From Branchiostoma floridae (lineage: Eukaryota; Chordata; Leptocardii; Amphioxiformes; Branchiostomatidae): DNA of 64,000 nucleotides. The stretch is taken from the NCBI RefSeq assembly GCF_000003815.2, contig NC_049991.1, forward strand, positions 11,968,907-12,032,906, given 5' to 3'. This document shows positions 1 through 12,208 of the stretch, piece by piece (position 1 is the stretch's first letter; every line of letters begins with the position of its first letter). The notes beneath the pieces were generated by a model, which was not told the origin of the DNA, made no database searches, and saw only the letters and a program-made list of their open reading frames with translations. A program made the position numbers and the translations under genes.

Positions 1-3000
1 TTCGAAACAGTACTGTTGGACAAATAGCTGCGTGCTGTCCAACATCGTAGCGACACTTCAAAGAATTCTTTTCTGTGCTCCAACCCACTTGGGCCTTCTC
101 TTCTGTGGTTCGCTAGCAGCCCGGAATGTCAAGAGCATTGGAACAAGGCAGACCTTTTCAATGACTGGCGCGTTGGGGAGGGGGTGCCCTACTCTCGGCA
201 ACATCCTTCCCATCTTTTTGGTAACTTCAGGCTGGGTGGAAACTTCTGACTGCAATAGGTTTCTGAAAGTTTTGACTTCAGCTGTGAACTTGCTACCACC
301 AGCCAAGCCCAGTTCCCCATCTTTGAAAAAAAGAATGAAATCCCCTTACGTAAACATCCCGTCCCACTCCTGAAACCTGGACACGCCACTACAGACAACA
401 CAAGCGCAAACACAGCGGAAAATCCCACCGACGGCCATCGGATTGTCTGGGTGATACCTAACCGCACCTTTCTGATACTGTAAAGGTGTGTTTACTCGGT
501 AATAAACCGCTCCTTTCCTACTGAGCTGAGGATGGGAGATTACAAGGCGTATTTGTGGAAGTGACAGTGGAACATAAGTTTTGTAATGTCTTCCGACTTT
601 GGCGATACCAGTATTTCATTACGCTCTGGTATTTGACGTTTTTTATGCGTTTTTGTCGGGTTTTCTACTACTGTGGACATCGTTTTGTTCACCACCGCCA
701 CCCAAAAATCCGACAAAAAAGTCGGTGCCCAACCTCTGCTTGGACAGTACATTAATCATCAAAATACAAATTGACTCTTGTGACTGGCAGCTTCCCTGCA
801 ACCTTAGCCAAGTTTGTAATGTTAGGCTCTTAAATCCGAGAACCTTCATAGAGACTGGCCAACCGGTGATCTGTACTCACATGTCAATCAAAGTCACTGT
901 CATGTCATCCACCTAATAATCGGCTTATCCCGTGAAGGCTAATGACCTACAAACTTTAAACATTGCGTTTTACAGCCACTGGAGCGGATCCATTTTTTGT
1001 TTGTTTCGGTATTTTGGGCATCATAATCACATGATAGCTTCATTTCTATGATATTTTTCTTGCCCAATCACACTCAGTTCACAGTGTTCATCTGCAGTTG
1101 CGTCACACTCACAGTGAACAATCTGTTTGCGGACATTTAAAGGAAATATCACATTACAATATAGATTTAGCACGGGAAAGTGTAGAGCACTGTCATGTGG
1201 ATAGTCCTCCAGGATGTCAGATATCTCTGCTCCAATGGGAATGTCATAGAAATCCTTTTTATGACAAGGACAAAAAAAAGAAGAAAGTACAGTACAATTC
1301 TACTCTGTCCGCTCTCGCAGAATTGAAAATTGACAACTGTAGACTGTTTACGCTCGATCTGCAACATTCCCGAAAGCCTTGAATAAAAACAAATAAAATC
1401 ATCGCACAACCCACCGAGTTTTTCCTAGGAGTATTCCACCTATGGTAAAGCCTCAATCTCACACTATAAAAACATCAAGTAGTAATGTCAGCACAACTGA
1501 ACTGATGAAGTTCTTCCAATGGATATAAAGGTAATTCTAGTCTTCATATACTAGAAGTAGTCTAAAGTAAAATTAGAGTAAACTCAGAAGAGTATCTATG
1601 CCTTAACAATACCGGGTATTGTGGTTGGAACTGTTATAGCGAGTATGTTCGTGTGAAGAGGAAATCATAAGTTGACCCCTAATGAAGACCTACTAACGAG
1701 CCAGATGATTGTGCCCTGCAGAGTGCCCTTGGGGTGAGTCGACCCCAGACGCTTGACTCCCTCGGTATGCGCCACATAACTCAATCACAGCGAGAACAAC
1801 CGCACCATTCATACTATGGGCAGGACGGTTGGTAAAGGTAGGATAAAAACACACAGGCACCCAAACTTGCGTGTATGGCTACGGACACTCAAAACCCACT
1901 TTACCGAGGCTTTCCCAATGAAGTAGTCGCCACATTCCAATCCGGTGTCGTCAGGTGCGACGAGCGACCTACTTCTAAAGACCGGTCTGTTGCCTTGTTT
2001 TCCGACGCCCTTCGTTCACACATATACGTGTTCCCACCTGGATAAAATTATCCCTGGACTGTCTATTTCTAGAATACATCACAAACCTGAGTCCTTTCAG
2101 TGGGGAAACTGTCCACAGCCACCAGAACTGCCGTTATATCCATGAAGAACAGTGCGAAGTTGCCACATCTTGCCCCGCTCCACACGACGCGACCCCAAAC
2201 AAGTGAACAAATCCCTTCAGCGAGGCACGATCCCATCACAACACACGCGCGACTCCACGTCCAAATCCTTCCTCGGGGACTGCCCAGAAGCATCCAACTT
2301 TTTCGATGGTTTTCGGGTGCTCTTCAGATCCGAAAAAGCAAAATATTTGCGTGCCGACTGATCAAGACGCTACTTGAACAAAATACGTTGCCAAAACAAA
2401 GAGACGAGCCAGGCAAAAATTCGCGCGACTCACGCGACGCTCGGGCTCCGTGACTGGGCCTTTGTTTGTGACTATTGGGGGCTGACAACAATACCGTACA
2501 GCAGCCACACAATTAAAACTCCCCTGATGGCAAAATTAACTCCCGCCTTAAATGTGGACTTTGTCGCACGCAAAGCACACCTCAAAGGGAGGTTTGTCTG
2601 TCTGTACGTCATACAGGACAGGCAGACGTCAGAAGAAATTGTTAGGCTCCGGCAGAACAATCGACCGATGCCACCGGGTCTACCAGTGGCGCTTTGGAAT
2701 GTGGAGCCCGGGCTTTGTTGGTCTTTATTTACCTTACTGTGGCTGCTAAACTTAGACTTAGCAATGGTTCCCAGTGAGAATGGAGGATTTGCCGAAATAG
2801 ATGACTTAAATTGCAGGCAGTTTCAATGATTTGACGGTTTATTTTTACTTTTGATGCCTTAAGCCTTCACATGTCTCCAAGGACGACGTGGCGCCATACA
2901 GAAAGGGCAGGCTTCAAACTTTTTCAGTGATGTGGAGTTACATGTGGCAATCAATGAACTAGATACCTGGATGCAAATAAAGGCACTATGAAGAACGAAG

Positions 3001-3180
3001 ACATAATACAAGACATAAAAATGTAACTTTCGTTGATGTCCGTACTAATAAGTCTGCCTTATCGACAAGATTACAATGACTGATTAAGTTTTTATCATAA
3101 ACATTTCACAGCCAGACCAAGGAGCAATGGTTTTATAACTGCTATAAAGATATGTATAAAGACAAGACATTATTAAAAGA
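1..3180. other. Unassigned region, no recognised gene
   Basis: I see no convincing exon here. Short open frames exist: about 100 codons on the minus strand at 1-306, and about 150 codons on the plus strand at 2374-2829. Neither resembles a family I know or has a clear splice structure. The stretch may hold the 3' side of a neighbouring gene or decayed repeats. The part near 3180-4185 would include the 3' untranslated region of SLC39A11, which is read from the minus strand. Confidence 0.4.
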
Positions 3181-4048
3181 CGGTGAAACACGAAGTGTCT
3201 GAGATATGTCTTAATTTATTCAGCAGCTTTAAATACATTGATAAAAGTAGAATCTGAAGAAAATTCCAAGACTCCCTATTTACTTTTGTCCAGATGCACC
3301 GAACAATATATTTTCATAATTACAATTATACACTTGTATTGCATGATTTTTGCATGTCTGTTTAAAAAAAATCATAATACTGTTTTCTTGTAATATATAT
3401 GAACTACAGCAAATGTATGATTTTAACTCTCAATTACTCAATATTGCATCTTTCAGTCTATCAAAAATTATTCAGTCACACTATAGCAAACACTTTATTT
3501 CACATGTACACTCATTGGCGTCATTGCTGTTATTCCGAATACACATTAGAAATTTTTGATGGAGACTTTAAAGCTAACATTCTAACAAAGCACAGTTAAA
3601 GCACAGTTTGTCACAAAGAAGAAAGCAACCCATAGACAGATTAACAAAAGGGGGCAAAACACCAAAATACCATTTGGCACCGAAAGATGTCAAGATTCTA
3701 TCTGTCAATATAATCTAATCTATATTAACTATGAGTCTATGACCACTGTAGAGTAGACTGTACTTTGGAACAGCCTAAGTACACATGTGATCGATGTTAT
3801 AAAACTAGACATGTACATGTGTCACACTTGATGGAGGTAAAGCTCCTTGCTTCTACCCCATTTCCACTACATGGTAATTGCTGAGTGACTGTATAGTGAC
3901 CACAATTGGATCTGTAAGACTTTGATTTCATAACTGGAATATGACGCAAGAATTTTTAAATCAAAGTTTGATTTAAAAGACAACAAAACACACAAAAGGT
4001 AAAAGAATTGTTCTTTAACTATGAAACTTATTGCGTGATTGTGAAATC

Positions 4049-4054
4049 TTTATT
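4049..4054 (-). terminator. Possible SLC39A11 polyadenylation signal
   Basis: AATAAA is read on the minus strand about 130 bases past the SLC39A11 stop codon. Other AATAAA sites lie further on, near 3495 and 3215, so the site actually used cannot be told from sequence. Confidence 0.35.
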
Positions 4055-4185
4055 TCACTCAGTGGTCACAACCTCTAGTGGAAAGTGGAAGCTATATGAC
4101 TCAGACTCCATTCTACCATAGTTACCTGAGGAAGTACAAGCCCTTCATATTCATACATTATAAGTTTACTTGTCAGTCATCAGCA

Positions 4186-7100
4186 TCAGCCTAGGCCGAC
4201 GTCTAATGACATCATGACGATGAATCCCACAATGCACCCCCACGATGCCAGTTTGGCATTGCCACTGCAGGGTAGAGAGAAACAAACATCATTTAGATAT
4301 TCAAATGTTATGACAGAGTATTACTGTAAAACAGCAATATCTTATCAGCATTCAATAGACCAATCAAGACTGTTTGTCACAATTATCATTTCAACCAATG
4401 ATGAAATGGCAAATAGCAATTTGACCAATGAGGAGAGTAGCTGCATGGCTATCAAACATTTCCATTTTTAGGTTTTTATTTTGTATTTCTACGTTTTGAC
4501 AGGTAGGAAGAGTGCTAAGAAAACTTAGGCAACTTTACCATATACTACCATACACTACCACAATGAGAGACCAACTTCATAGAAACAAAGAGTTTAATCT
4601 GCTATATAATGTCTGTATTTAATTTTGACACCCGTATGCTTTTGGAACACTTCAGTGAAATGGAATTCCTCTTCCACCTCATGACTTATCATAAAGATAT
4701 GTATTTTTGTTTTCTTTTGTCATTTGATCGACCACTATGCTGTCATAATTTTATATCTAAAAGCCACAGAGGCCCAGTGGTCATCTTCACCTTGTGTTTG
4801 CCTCTGGAATGATGTCATCTACAACAACATACACCATGGCACCTGCTGCAAAGGCCAGAGCGTATGGGAGGAGGGGTTCTGCTATTACCATGGCAACGGC
4901 ACCAAACACTCCAGCTAGAGGCTCCACCATCCCACTCAACTGGCCATACCTACATGGATGAGTTGTCAGTCAGTCACATAAAGGGTCAAGGGCTACATCT
5001 TATGAGCTTATTAATCATTTCACTTTTCATCTTTATATGCTTTTTCCTATGAGTGCTAAGAAAACTGAGGCAACTTTTCTAGTATACAATACCATGATGA
5101 GAGACCAACTTCATAGAAACAAATAGTTCAATCTGTTATATAATCATAATGACTGCTTTTAAATTTGACACCTGTATGCTTTTGGAACACTTCAGTGAAA
5201 TGGAATTTCTCTTCCACCTCATCACTTATCATAAAGATATGTATTTTTGTCTTCTTTTGCCATTTGATTGACCACTTTTAAGTCCAACACTTACCAAAAA
5301 CTCTTCCACACAGACATCCCAGAACCCCTCAGGGGTAAACTTACAGCAAGGCCTTCTGGGAAATTTTGGATTCCAATTCCCCATGCCAGATTCCTAGCAA
5401 AGAAAAAACCACATTATCATGAAAATCAGTTTTTGGACAGAGAGTATCACAAATTTAACACAGTACACTGTAAAAGGATGTTAAATTTTCAAAATGGTGA
5501 GAGTATTGATATTTGATATAGATTCCATAAAACTGACTGTACATCACATTTTAAACATCAATGTCCTGAATGGTACCATTCTTAATGGTACCCTTCTTAT
5601 CCTGATCGTACATTACAAACATAAAGTGACTGATGCAACAGAGAAAACATCCTCCACTCCTCACCTGGCACTTTCAAATGTTGCAGCAGGTGTTTTACCA
5701 ACAGCAGCAAAGCCAACACCAACCGCAAGTCCCTCTACAAAATCATGATGGTAATGGTGTCACTTTGGTACACACGTATTACATCTGAGTGATGTCATAT
5801 TATCATGCTATGTCATATTATCATGCTATATTCAAACTTACTAAATTGCCCTGGTACTAATTTTTTTTTGCTACAGATTATTTGTAAATGTCATTATGTA
5901 GCATTTTACTTGATATCGTTTATGCATGTGTATGCTGTAGGAAGACTTCAAGTACATTCTTTTATTCTTCCTTTTGAAAAGCTTGTGCAATGCAACACAG
6001 CAGCACTTGATTTAGAAAAACCCAACAGACAAGGCTGAGGATCAGTCTTGTTGTTCCACACACCTGGAATGTTATGAACAGTGATAGCAATGATCAACAA
6101 CATTATTCTCCTCCAACTGATGGAAGCCTGGCCAGCTTTTTTCTCATCATTGACTGATGTCTCCTCCTCTTCCTCCCCTGTACTGAGGGCCACCTTGTGG
6201 GACTCGGAGGTCTTCCTTCTGTGTGTGGGGCCTTTTGGGGTGTTCGAAGACAACATTTCACCATTTTCTGTGGTAAGGAAAAAATAAGATAAAATTACAC
6301 TTTCAGCTTCATGTAAAAAATATGACAGATAAAAAAAAACACTTTTAAAGTTTTGCTAAAAAATTATATATAAGTTGTGACACTAATAACAGTTGACTAA
6401 GATATGCTTAAGTCTAATAATTTTTCTTGCCGTGTTACAATTTGATGGTGCATTATCCTTAGCCTGAACAGCCATAACCTAGAATTTCACTACTAAAAAG
6501 TTTCAAAATGATAATTCAAACTTACAACAATACAAAACATGTTGACGAACAAAGCACTCAATATTTATTTGGTAACTTTTCTTAACTTCCTGAAACTAAA
6601 ACCAGCCTTGGAAAGATAGTTGTCATAGTTGACAGTAAATATGTATTATTTCACTTAGAACAATCTATAGATAAATGACCAATGCAACACAAACCTATGG
6701 AAAATGAGGAGTCCTGTGGGGGTTCTGCAGCAACAGTTGTGAAGTCTTTCTCCTCTGCGTGGAATTTTTCTTCTGATGACAAGGCCAGGGCAACATTTGG
6801 AGATGACACACCCTATGTATGGCCAACACTTCAGCATGTAATCTGTACCTTTATATAACGTTATCTCTAATAACTTTATGTCATTCTAAAGCACAATATA
6901 CAGTACCTTGTCGGAGTTATAAGAAGAGAATGTCCTTCCTCAAGAAAAAGTATGCATGGATGTGTTCAAAACACATCCTCTAATAGACTGGTAGAGACAG
7001 TTGATGTGTTTATAAGCATGTTAATGGTCCATCTAAATGTATGTGTCAATATCAAAGCTAAGAAAGTCATAACAAATCATTTACCAGGTAGGGCAGGAAG

Positions 7101-8759
7101 ACATCAGACATGTAGACAAACACTGCTCCGAGAGCAAACCCAATGGCAACAGGAATGAAGGCAAACTCTCCATGTGCCCCATAGGTCTGGGACTGTTCAG
7201 CCATCTCTATAGCAGGAGATAACAGAGACCAGTAGGAGGCAGCAAGCATCACCTGGAAATGGATTTATATGATATTAGACTCTACTGAGGGGAACACAGT
7301 GTTAGCTTTTGCTTTGTTTTGTCATTAGTACTTCACTTTATAGAGCTTTATAGAACTTTATAGAGTTCTGAGCCAGGCCACATGCTAGTACTTATGATAT
7401 ACTTATTGTTTTAGAATGAATGAGTTATGCATGGTAAATTGTCAACAATACAAACAACAAAGTGAGAGAAACTGCTGAGGTTCACTATACTCAGGTCTTA
7501 TCTCAGTTGGATATCCAGAAATTTTAGAGACTTAAATCACACATGATTAACTCTGCTAGTTGTATATATGCAATATATATAGTTTGTGTGTTTGTAAGCT
7601 ATCTATGTGTCTATCTATGAAACAAGTTACCAATTTAACAGTTGTCCTTGTTTACAAAAGTCCTGTTGGTCCATTGGCATAACCAATTTTCTACTTTTTC
7701 TTACTTTCTTTGTTTCATAACAAACATCACAATATGTATATGCTTTGATTACACTTACCCCTGCTGCAAAACCAAGACTGGCATCTAGAACTTTCCTCTG
7801 ATAGAGAGAGAGAAAAAAACACAACTTAAACCGAGAAAACTGTGTCGGAGTGTGTCCTTTATTAATGAGAAAGTGCATTGCCTGGACTTATACATGGTAA
7901 TGGTGTAATAAATAACATCACATCACCATAGCAGTAACGTTAAGCATTTAACTTTTTTTTTTTAAGACAGTCATCAGGCACAATGATGAATGAGGCAAAC
8001 ATGAGTAGATGCTGTAAATAAACAGTTTATAACAAATATAACATGATTTTGCACAACATACATGTAATCCTGAAACAGTGAAAGTTATCTGCTTTTAATA
8101 TTTGGGGAGCTCATAATACACACTAGTGCCACCAGTCATGACTGGAACGAAAGAAAGGCAAAACACAAACAGTAGCACCAGCTGCGAACAACAACGTGGC
8201 TGAGTGGTCAACCTGTACAAGGCCACGTCACTCCAGGATGTAACACGTTACACAGGAACATACTTATGCCCCCCTCCCACCACACACAGGTAAAGAGCAT
8301 GATACAAACTAGGTCATATAAACAACAATATTCACTTCATACAAATCGATAACTGTGATTCAGACTTAGAGTCAATATTGCAATATATGTATGTCATGAT
8401 CTAGGTGAAATGTTACATACGATTAATACAAATTTCAATATTTCAACATTATGAGAAACATGATAAACTTTTTCCAAAAACTGACAATGAAATTCAAATC
8501 AATATACCATTGACAAATGCAAATTGAAATAAAAATTGCTCATAGTGACCATAATTCACACGTACTGACAAGTCAGGGGGACTACTAGTAAAACTGTATT
8601 ATCAAAACTTTTGCTTCCAAGACTCGAGCCAAGTTTTTCAGACACACACACCTTGCCACTTGTGAAGACGAACACCAACGACGCTCCGAGCGCAGTGAGG
8701 CCCCACGTTAGCAGTGTCCCTAACAGCGCCTGTACCACAGGGTTCTGTCCCGCGATCAT
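4186..8759 (-). CDS. SLC39A11: Zinc transporter ZIP11
   Basis: This is a complete gene with nine coding exons: 8652-8759, 7759-7797, 7085-7252, 6695-6812, 6064-6267, 5665-5734, 5295-5393, 4791-4949 and 4186-4264. All junctions are GT/AG and the phases join without a break into 347 codons (human is about 342). The first exon starts [20 protein letters not shown], matching the ZIP11 N-terminus. Hydrophobic segments follow ([10 protein letters not shown], then [18 protein letters not shown]), then an acidic/basic loop with EEEEE. Next come the metal-site helices with [13 protein letters not shown] and [14 protein letters not shown], and the end [13 protein letters not shown]. The HNxPEG and QNFPEG motifs are the family's zinc-site signature. 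ZIP11 moves zinc, and possibly copper, into the cytosol and has been placed at Golgi or nuclear membranes in mammals. A splice acceptor lies 17 bases before the start codon, so a 5' untranslated exon exists upstream. Confidence 0.96.
4418..4510. repeat. Dispersed repeat shared with a TAB1 intron
   Basis: The stretch beginning TTTGACCAATGAG and ending near TTTTGACAGGTAGG has a diverged relative at about 33588-33672 in a TAB1 intron. This suggests an old interspersed repeat family. Confidence 0.5.
4510..4736. repeat. Direct repeat copy 1, SLC39A11 last intron
   Basis: About 227 bases that recur at 5051-5276 in the same orientation at high identity, both running from GAGTGCTAAGAAAAC to GACCACT. 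The two copies sit in the introns on either side of coding exon 8 (4791-4949). The exon itself occurs only once. Confidence 0.85.
5051..5276. repeat. Direct repeat copy 2, SLC39A11 seventh intron
   Basis: Partner of the repeat at 4510-4736. It differs by scattered substitutions and a small indel near its start. It could be a local duplication or two insertions of one dispersed element; no terminal inverted repeats were seen. Confidence 0.85.
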
Positions 8760-8861
8760 GTCTGCACCAGGCTAGAAACAACTCAGAGAAACCGTCGGTG
8801 GCGACAGAATAAACTGAATAATGCTGCTGTCCGACACACTTTCCCACGGAGCAAAAAGAAA

Positions 8862-8917
8862 ATGGCGCCGAAGACTATGTGGACACTTCTATTCCTCGGA
8901 ACGGGGAGAAAAGTTAT
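8862..8917 (+). other. Possible first coding exon divergent from SLC39A11
   Basis: An ATG in the context AAAATGGCGCC opens 18 codons (MAPKTMWTLLF...) that end at a strong GTAAGT donor in phase 2. No following exon was found. It could be the start of a divergent or non-coding transcript from the SLC39A11 promoter, or chance. The ATGGCG context also resembles a YY1-type promoter motif. Confidence 0.25.
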
Positions 8918-9061
8918 GTAAGTATGGCGTTTTCTTTTAGTAGTCAAGCTTTAACCCATAAAAATGCCAATGAAATTACAATATATGGCTCTCAAAGCTG
9001 AAATGATTACACGATAAAAGAGCTTGGAGAATATCATTACTATAATTCTCCTTTTCCTTAC

Positions 9062-9182
9062 CCGATACGTACAACACTCCCTGTACATCTAGTGTAGTAG
9101 CCCAGAAGGGACGCAGCATTGCCACGAGGTCATTGACCTCCATCAGCCGGTACCCTGCCGGGAAGCTTGGCGTTCCAGACAT
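9062..9182 (-). other. Exon-like open frame upstream of SLC39A11
   Basis: An ATG opens 40 codons (MSGTPSFPAGYRLMEVNDLV...) followed by a good GTAAGG donor in phase 1. If it is spliced to the acceptor just before the SLC39A11 start, the frame does not match ZIP11. It would then be an alternative or untranslated first exon with an overlapping upstream frame. It has no recognised homologue and could be the first exon of another gene. Confidence 0.3.
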
Positions 9183-9479
9183 TCAACTTCAAACCAAGGG
9201 GGAGCACACACCAGTTTGCACCGATAATATATTTTATTGCAAAATGGTGCTCACATTTAATACTGAATACAAACTGTACCATTTGCATAATTAATGAGAA
9301 AAGGCTATGAAAAGGCCACAAAGTCTTTTCATGTATTCTTGTGGCGTGAGGCAGTATTAATAATGCCTGGGTGGGTACCATCGTTCACAGAACCCAGGGT
9401 GTAGTAATGGGTCGTATGAAGGTAATGTAATGGTAAACCGCAAATATACAATACAAATGATTAATGAGGAATGCTATGT

Positions 9480-11406
9480 TATACTTTTTTAATCTGAAAG
9501 GGTGGAAATTCATACGTGGATCATCAATGGATAAATCATTATTACTAAGACGGTTAAAGAATGTTACGCATGCATCAACATACCAGCCAATGAGAGACTT
9601 TGCCCAACATGCCATAATGACATAGAAAATGAATTTCATTTCATAACGGATTGTCCGACGTAGAGTCGATTCCGAGTCACCGCGAGGGTTGCAATTGTCA
9701 TCATTTACAAATGGTTTCAATTGTTGTTAATTATATGTCCAGGAGATTTTTTACTTTTGAAATATTTCTAATGCTATTTGAACTTTCTAAATATTTTCCC
9801 CAGTCTGTAAAACCTTTGAAATATTCTTGATGTGGAACAGAATACTTCTAACAGTTTGCAAACAATGGTAACAGCATTTCGCCATTATTTACCATTTTCT
9901 GTAATATTGGGTCAGTGGGGTAGGAAGAAAGTAATTCACACATCCTTGCAAAGTATGGTTGGGTGTCATGTCAATGGCCTACCACAAAGGACCCACCAGT
10001 GCCCATCAGTGAAATCTAAAAATATACCAGGCAGACAAAAGGGGCTAACTTTTATGGGGCAATAAATTAATTCTACCATTTGGCAAGGTTTACCATTTTT
10101 TGTAAATATTTCTAAAAGTGAAAGAATCCTGCAGATGTTTGAAAATTATTGTAAATAAAGAGATTTTTGTGTGATCTCTTTCAAACTGTTTCCAAAGTAT
10201 TCGAAGGAATTCAAATAATGTCCATTCCAAGACACCATGAGGGTTTTTAGGCGATATTTATAATTAGTCTGAATCATTTTGAATAAAAGAATATCTGAGC
10301 CACAATAATTAAATTATTTTCAAAAAATTGACTAAGAAAATACTCATTTATTTGAATTTCTTTGAATATTTTAGAAACATTTTGCAAGTAACTGTACAAA
10401 AATATCTTTATTTAGAATAATTGTGAAACCTCTCTGTGATTATTTCACATTTACAAATATCTACAAAAAATGGTAAACCTGGCCAAATGGTAAAATTAGT
10501 TTATTGCCCCCATAAAAGTAAGCCCTATTGTTGCATCTGTATATTTTTAGATTTCACTGCTGGGCACTGGTGGATCCTTTGTGGTGGGCCATTGTTGCAT
10601 GGCACCCAACCATACTTTCCAAGGATGTGTGAATTGCTATCTTCCCAGCCCACAGAACCATTTACAAAAAATGGTAGAAAATGGTAAATAATGGTAGAAT
10701 GCTGTTATCATTATTTAGAAACCATTAGAAGTATCCAATTCCACGCCATGAATATTTCCAAAGTTTTACAGGACCAGGGAAATATTTATAAAGTTGAAAC
10801 AGTGTTAAAAATATTTCTGAAGTATCAAATGCCCTAGACATATAATTACAAAACTTTAAAATCAGTTCTAAACAATGGCAACAAACATCCGCACGGTGTC
10901 TTGGAATTGACTCTAGATTCAAAATTCCATATCAATATTTTTGAAAAAATTATAATAATGTTGGAGCTTAGATATTCTTTTATTCAAAATAATTACAACT
11001 TATTACAATTATTGTCTAAAAACCCTCATGGTGTCTCGGAATGGACTCTATGAAGAAGACCGTCAAAAGTTATTTCAATATATTGTATGTAAGTCCGATA
11101 TTGTACTGCCACATGTTAAGACAGAGATATTCAATTTGATATTATCATGTATCTACCTACGTAGGCCAATTCATTTACAACTCCTTGCAAAAAAGAGACA
11201 ATGCTATATTGACATAATGATCTGAAGTATTAGCTTTTATGATATCATCTAGATTGTTTATAGATTTCTACTGTTATATTAGATAAGACTAGTTGTTAGA
11301 TATCTGCAATAGTATATAGTTCAGCTGCCATGTATATTCAAATTGCCATACATTGTACCTGTTACAATTGTCGCGCCATAAAGTTCATTCATTCATTCAT
11401 TTATTC
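9480..11406 (+). mobile_element. 3' part of a CR1/L2-like LINE, broken
   Basis: The 5' portion (to 9660) encodes the cysteine/histidine tail typical of these LINE polymerases: INIPANERLCPTC, a short spacer, then EFHFITDCP. The 3' portion (11051-11222) continues the same frame with YEEDRQKLFQYI and ends in a stop. A 3' tail of repeated ATTC units follows at about 11383-11406. A frameshift lies near 9570, before the cysteine motif. The body is interrupted by the palindromic element at 9661-11050. Confidence 0.75.
9661..11050. mobile_element. Palindromic TA-flanked MITE inserted in the LINE
   Basis: Both ends carry inverted copies of GAGTCNATTCCGAGNCACC followed by GAGGGTT, and each end is bordered by TA (9661-9662 and 11049-11050). 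Most of the interior is itself a long inverted repeat: about 9831-10130 is mirrored by about 10436-10720. Removing the element with one TA joins the LINE frame exactly (DCP-T-YEEDRQ). TA duplication points to the mariner/pogo group. No transposase frame is present. Confidence 0.85.
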
Positions 11407-11851
11407 TTATACTGATGAGGTACATAATCAATCTGAAACCTTTGTAATGTGGCAAATGCTGATGCGAATTTCATGATTGCGACATCATAATGGACACAGA
11501 GTATGCAGATTAAGGCATGCGTTTCATAGCCAACGACAAAATAACTTGTAGTAAATTCATAAGGTCGTCGAAATGGCATACCTTGAGGGATTTTCGTGTT
11601 TCTATCACTCCATGGAATATCCGATGTTATAGTGTAGAAAAAATCCCACATATCACTACGCCTAACGTCGCAGATGGGATAATAATACTTTTGATACTTA
11701 ATAGAGCCTACTAAGAAGAAACTGTTACATTTCTGAATATATATATATATATATAACGGCCGTTACATGTATATGGTGAGATGTCATTATCAACACTTCA
11801 ATAGTTGAATAGACTTCTTCCTCTGCGGTACGAAGACCCATAATAGGCCCA

Positions 11852-12208
11852 ATCTATACACAGTTTTTACCGATATCGGTGGATGTGTCGGGAGGGATCT
11901 GGAACGCTGGCCGCGGGACACCCGTGGCGCTTGCAGTCATAAACAGCTATATAGCCTAATGAGCCCGCGTTGTATGTTAATGAGCCTTCCCGAAGTCGGG
12001 ACACATCTACACACGCGCGGAAGCTGTCGGGGACCCCTGCTAAGCTATCGGGGACCCCTGCTAAGCTTTCGTACGAATGGTCCGGACCTTTCGGGAGAAA
12101 TTTTCCCGATATCGTAATGGCGATATAGCAGTTCCATCTAGACGATGAAAAAAAGCTGTCGGCGAATGGTTGTAGGCTCGCCGATATCGGGAAAAACTGT
12201 GTGTAGAT
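11852..12208. mobile_element. MITE forming the 3' end of the RdRP gene
   Basis: Terminal inverted repeats of about 30 bases, roughly 27 matching: ATCTATACACAGTTTTTACC at the left end and its near mirror GGGAAAAACTGTGTGTAGAT at the right. Both run into CCGATATCGG. The right-hand repeat begins exactly where the RdRP coding sequence leaves its conserved-looking part. The element therefore appears to supply the last 23 codons and the stop. No clear target duplication was resolved. Confidence 0.65.
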
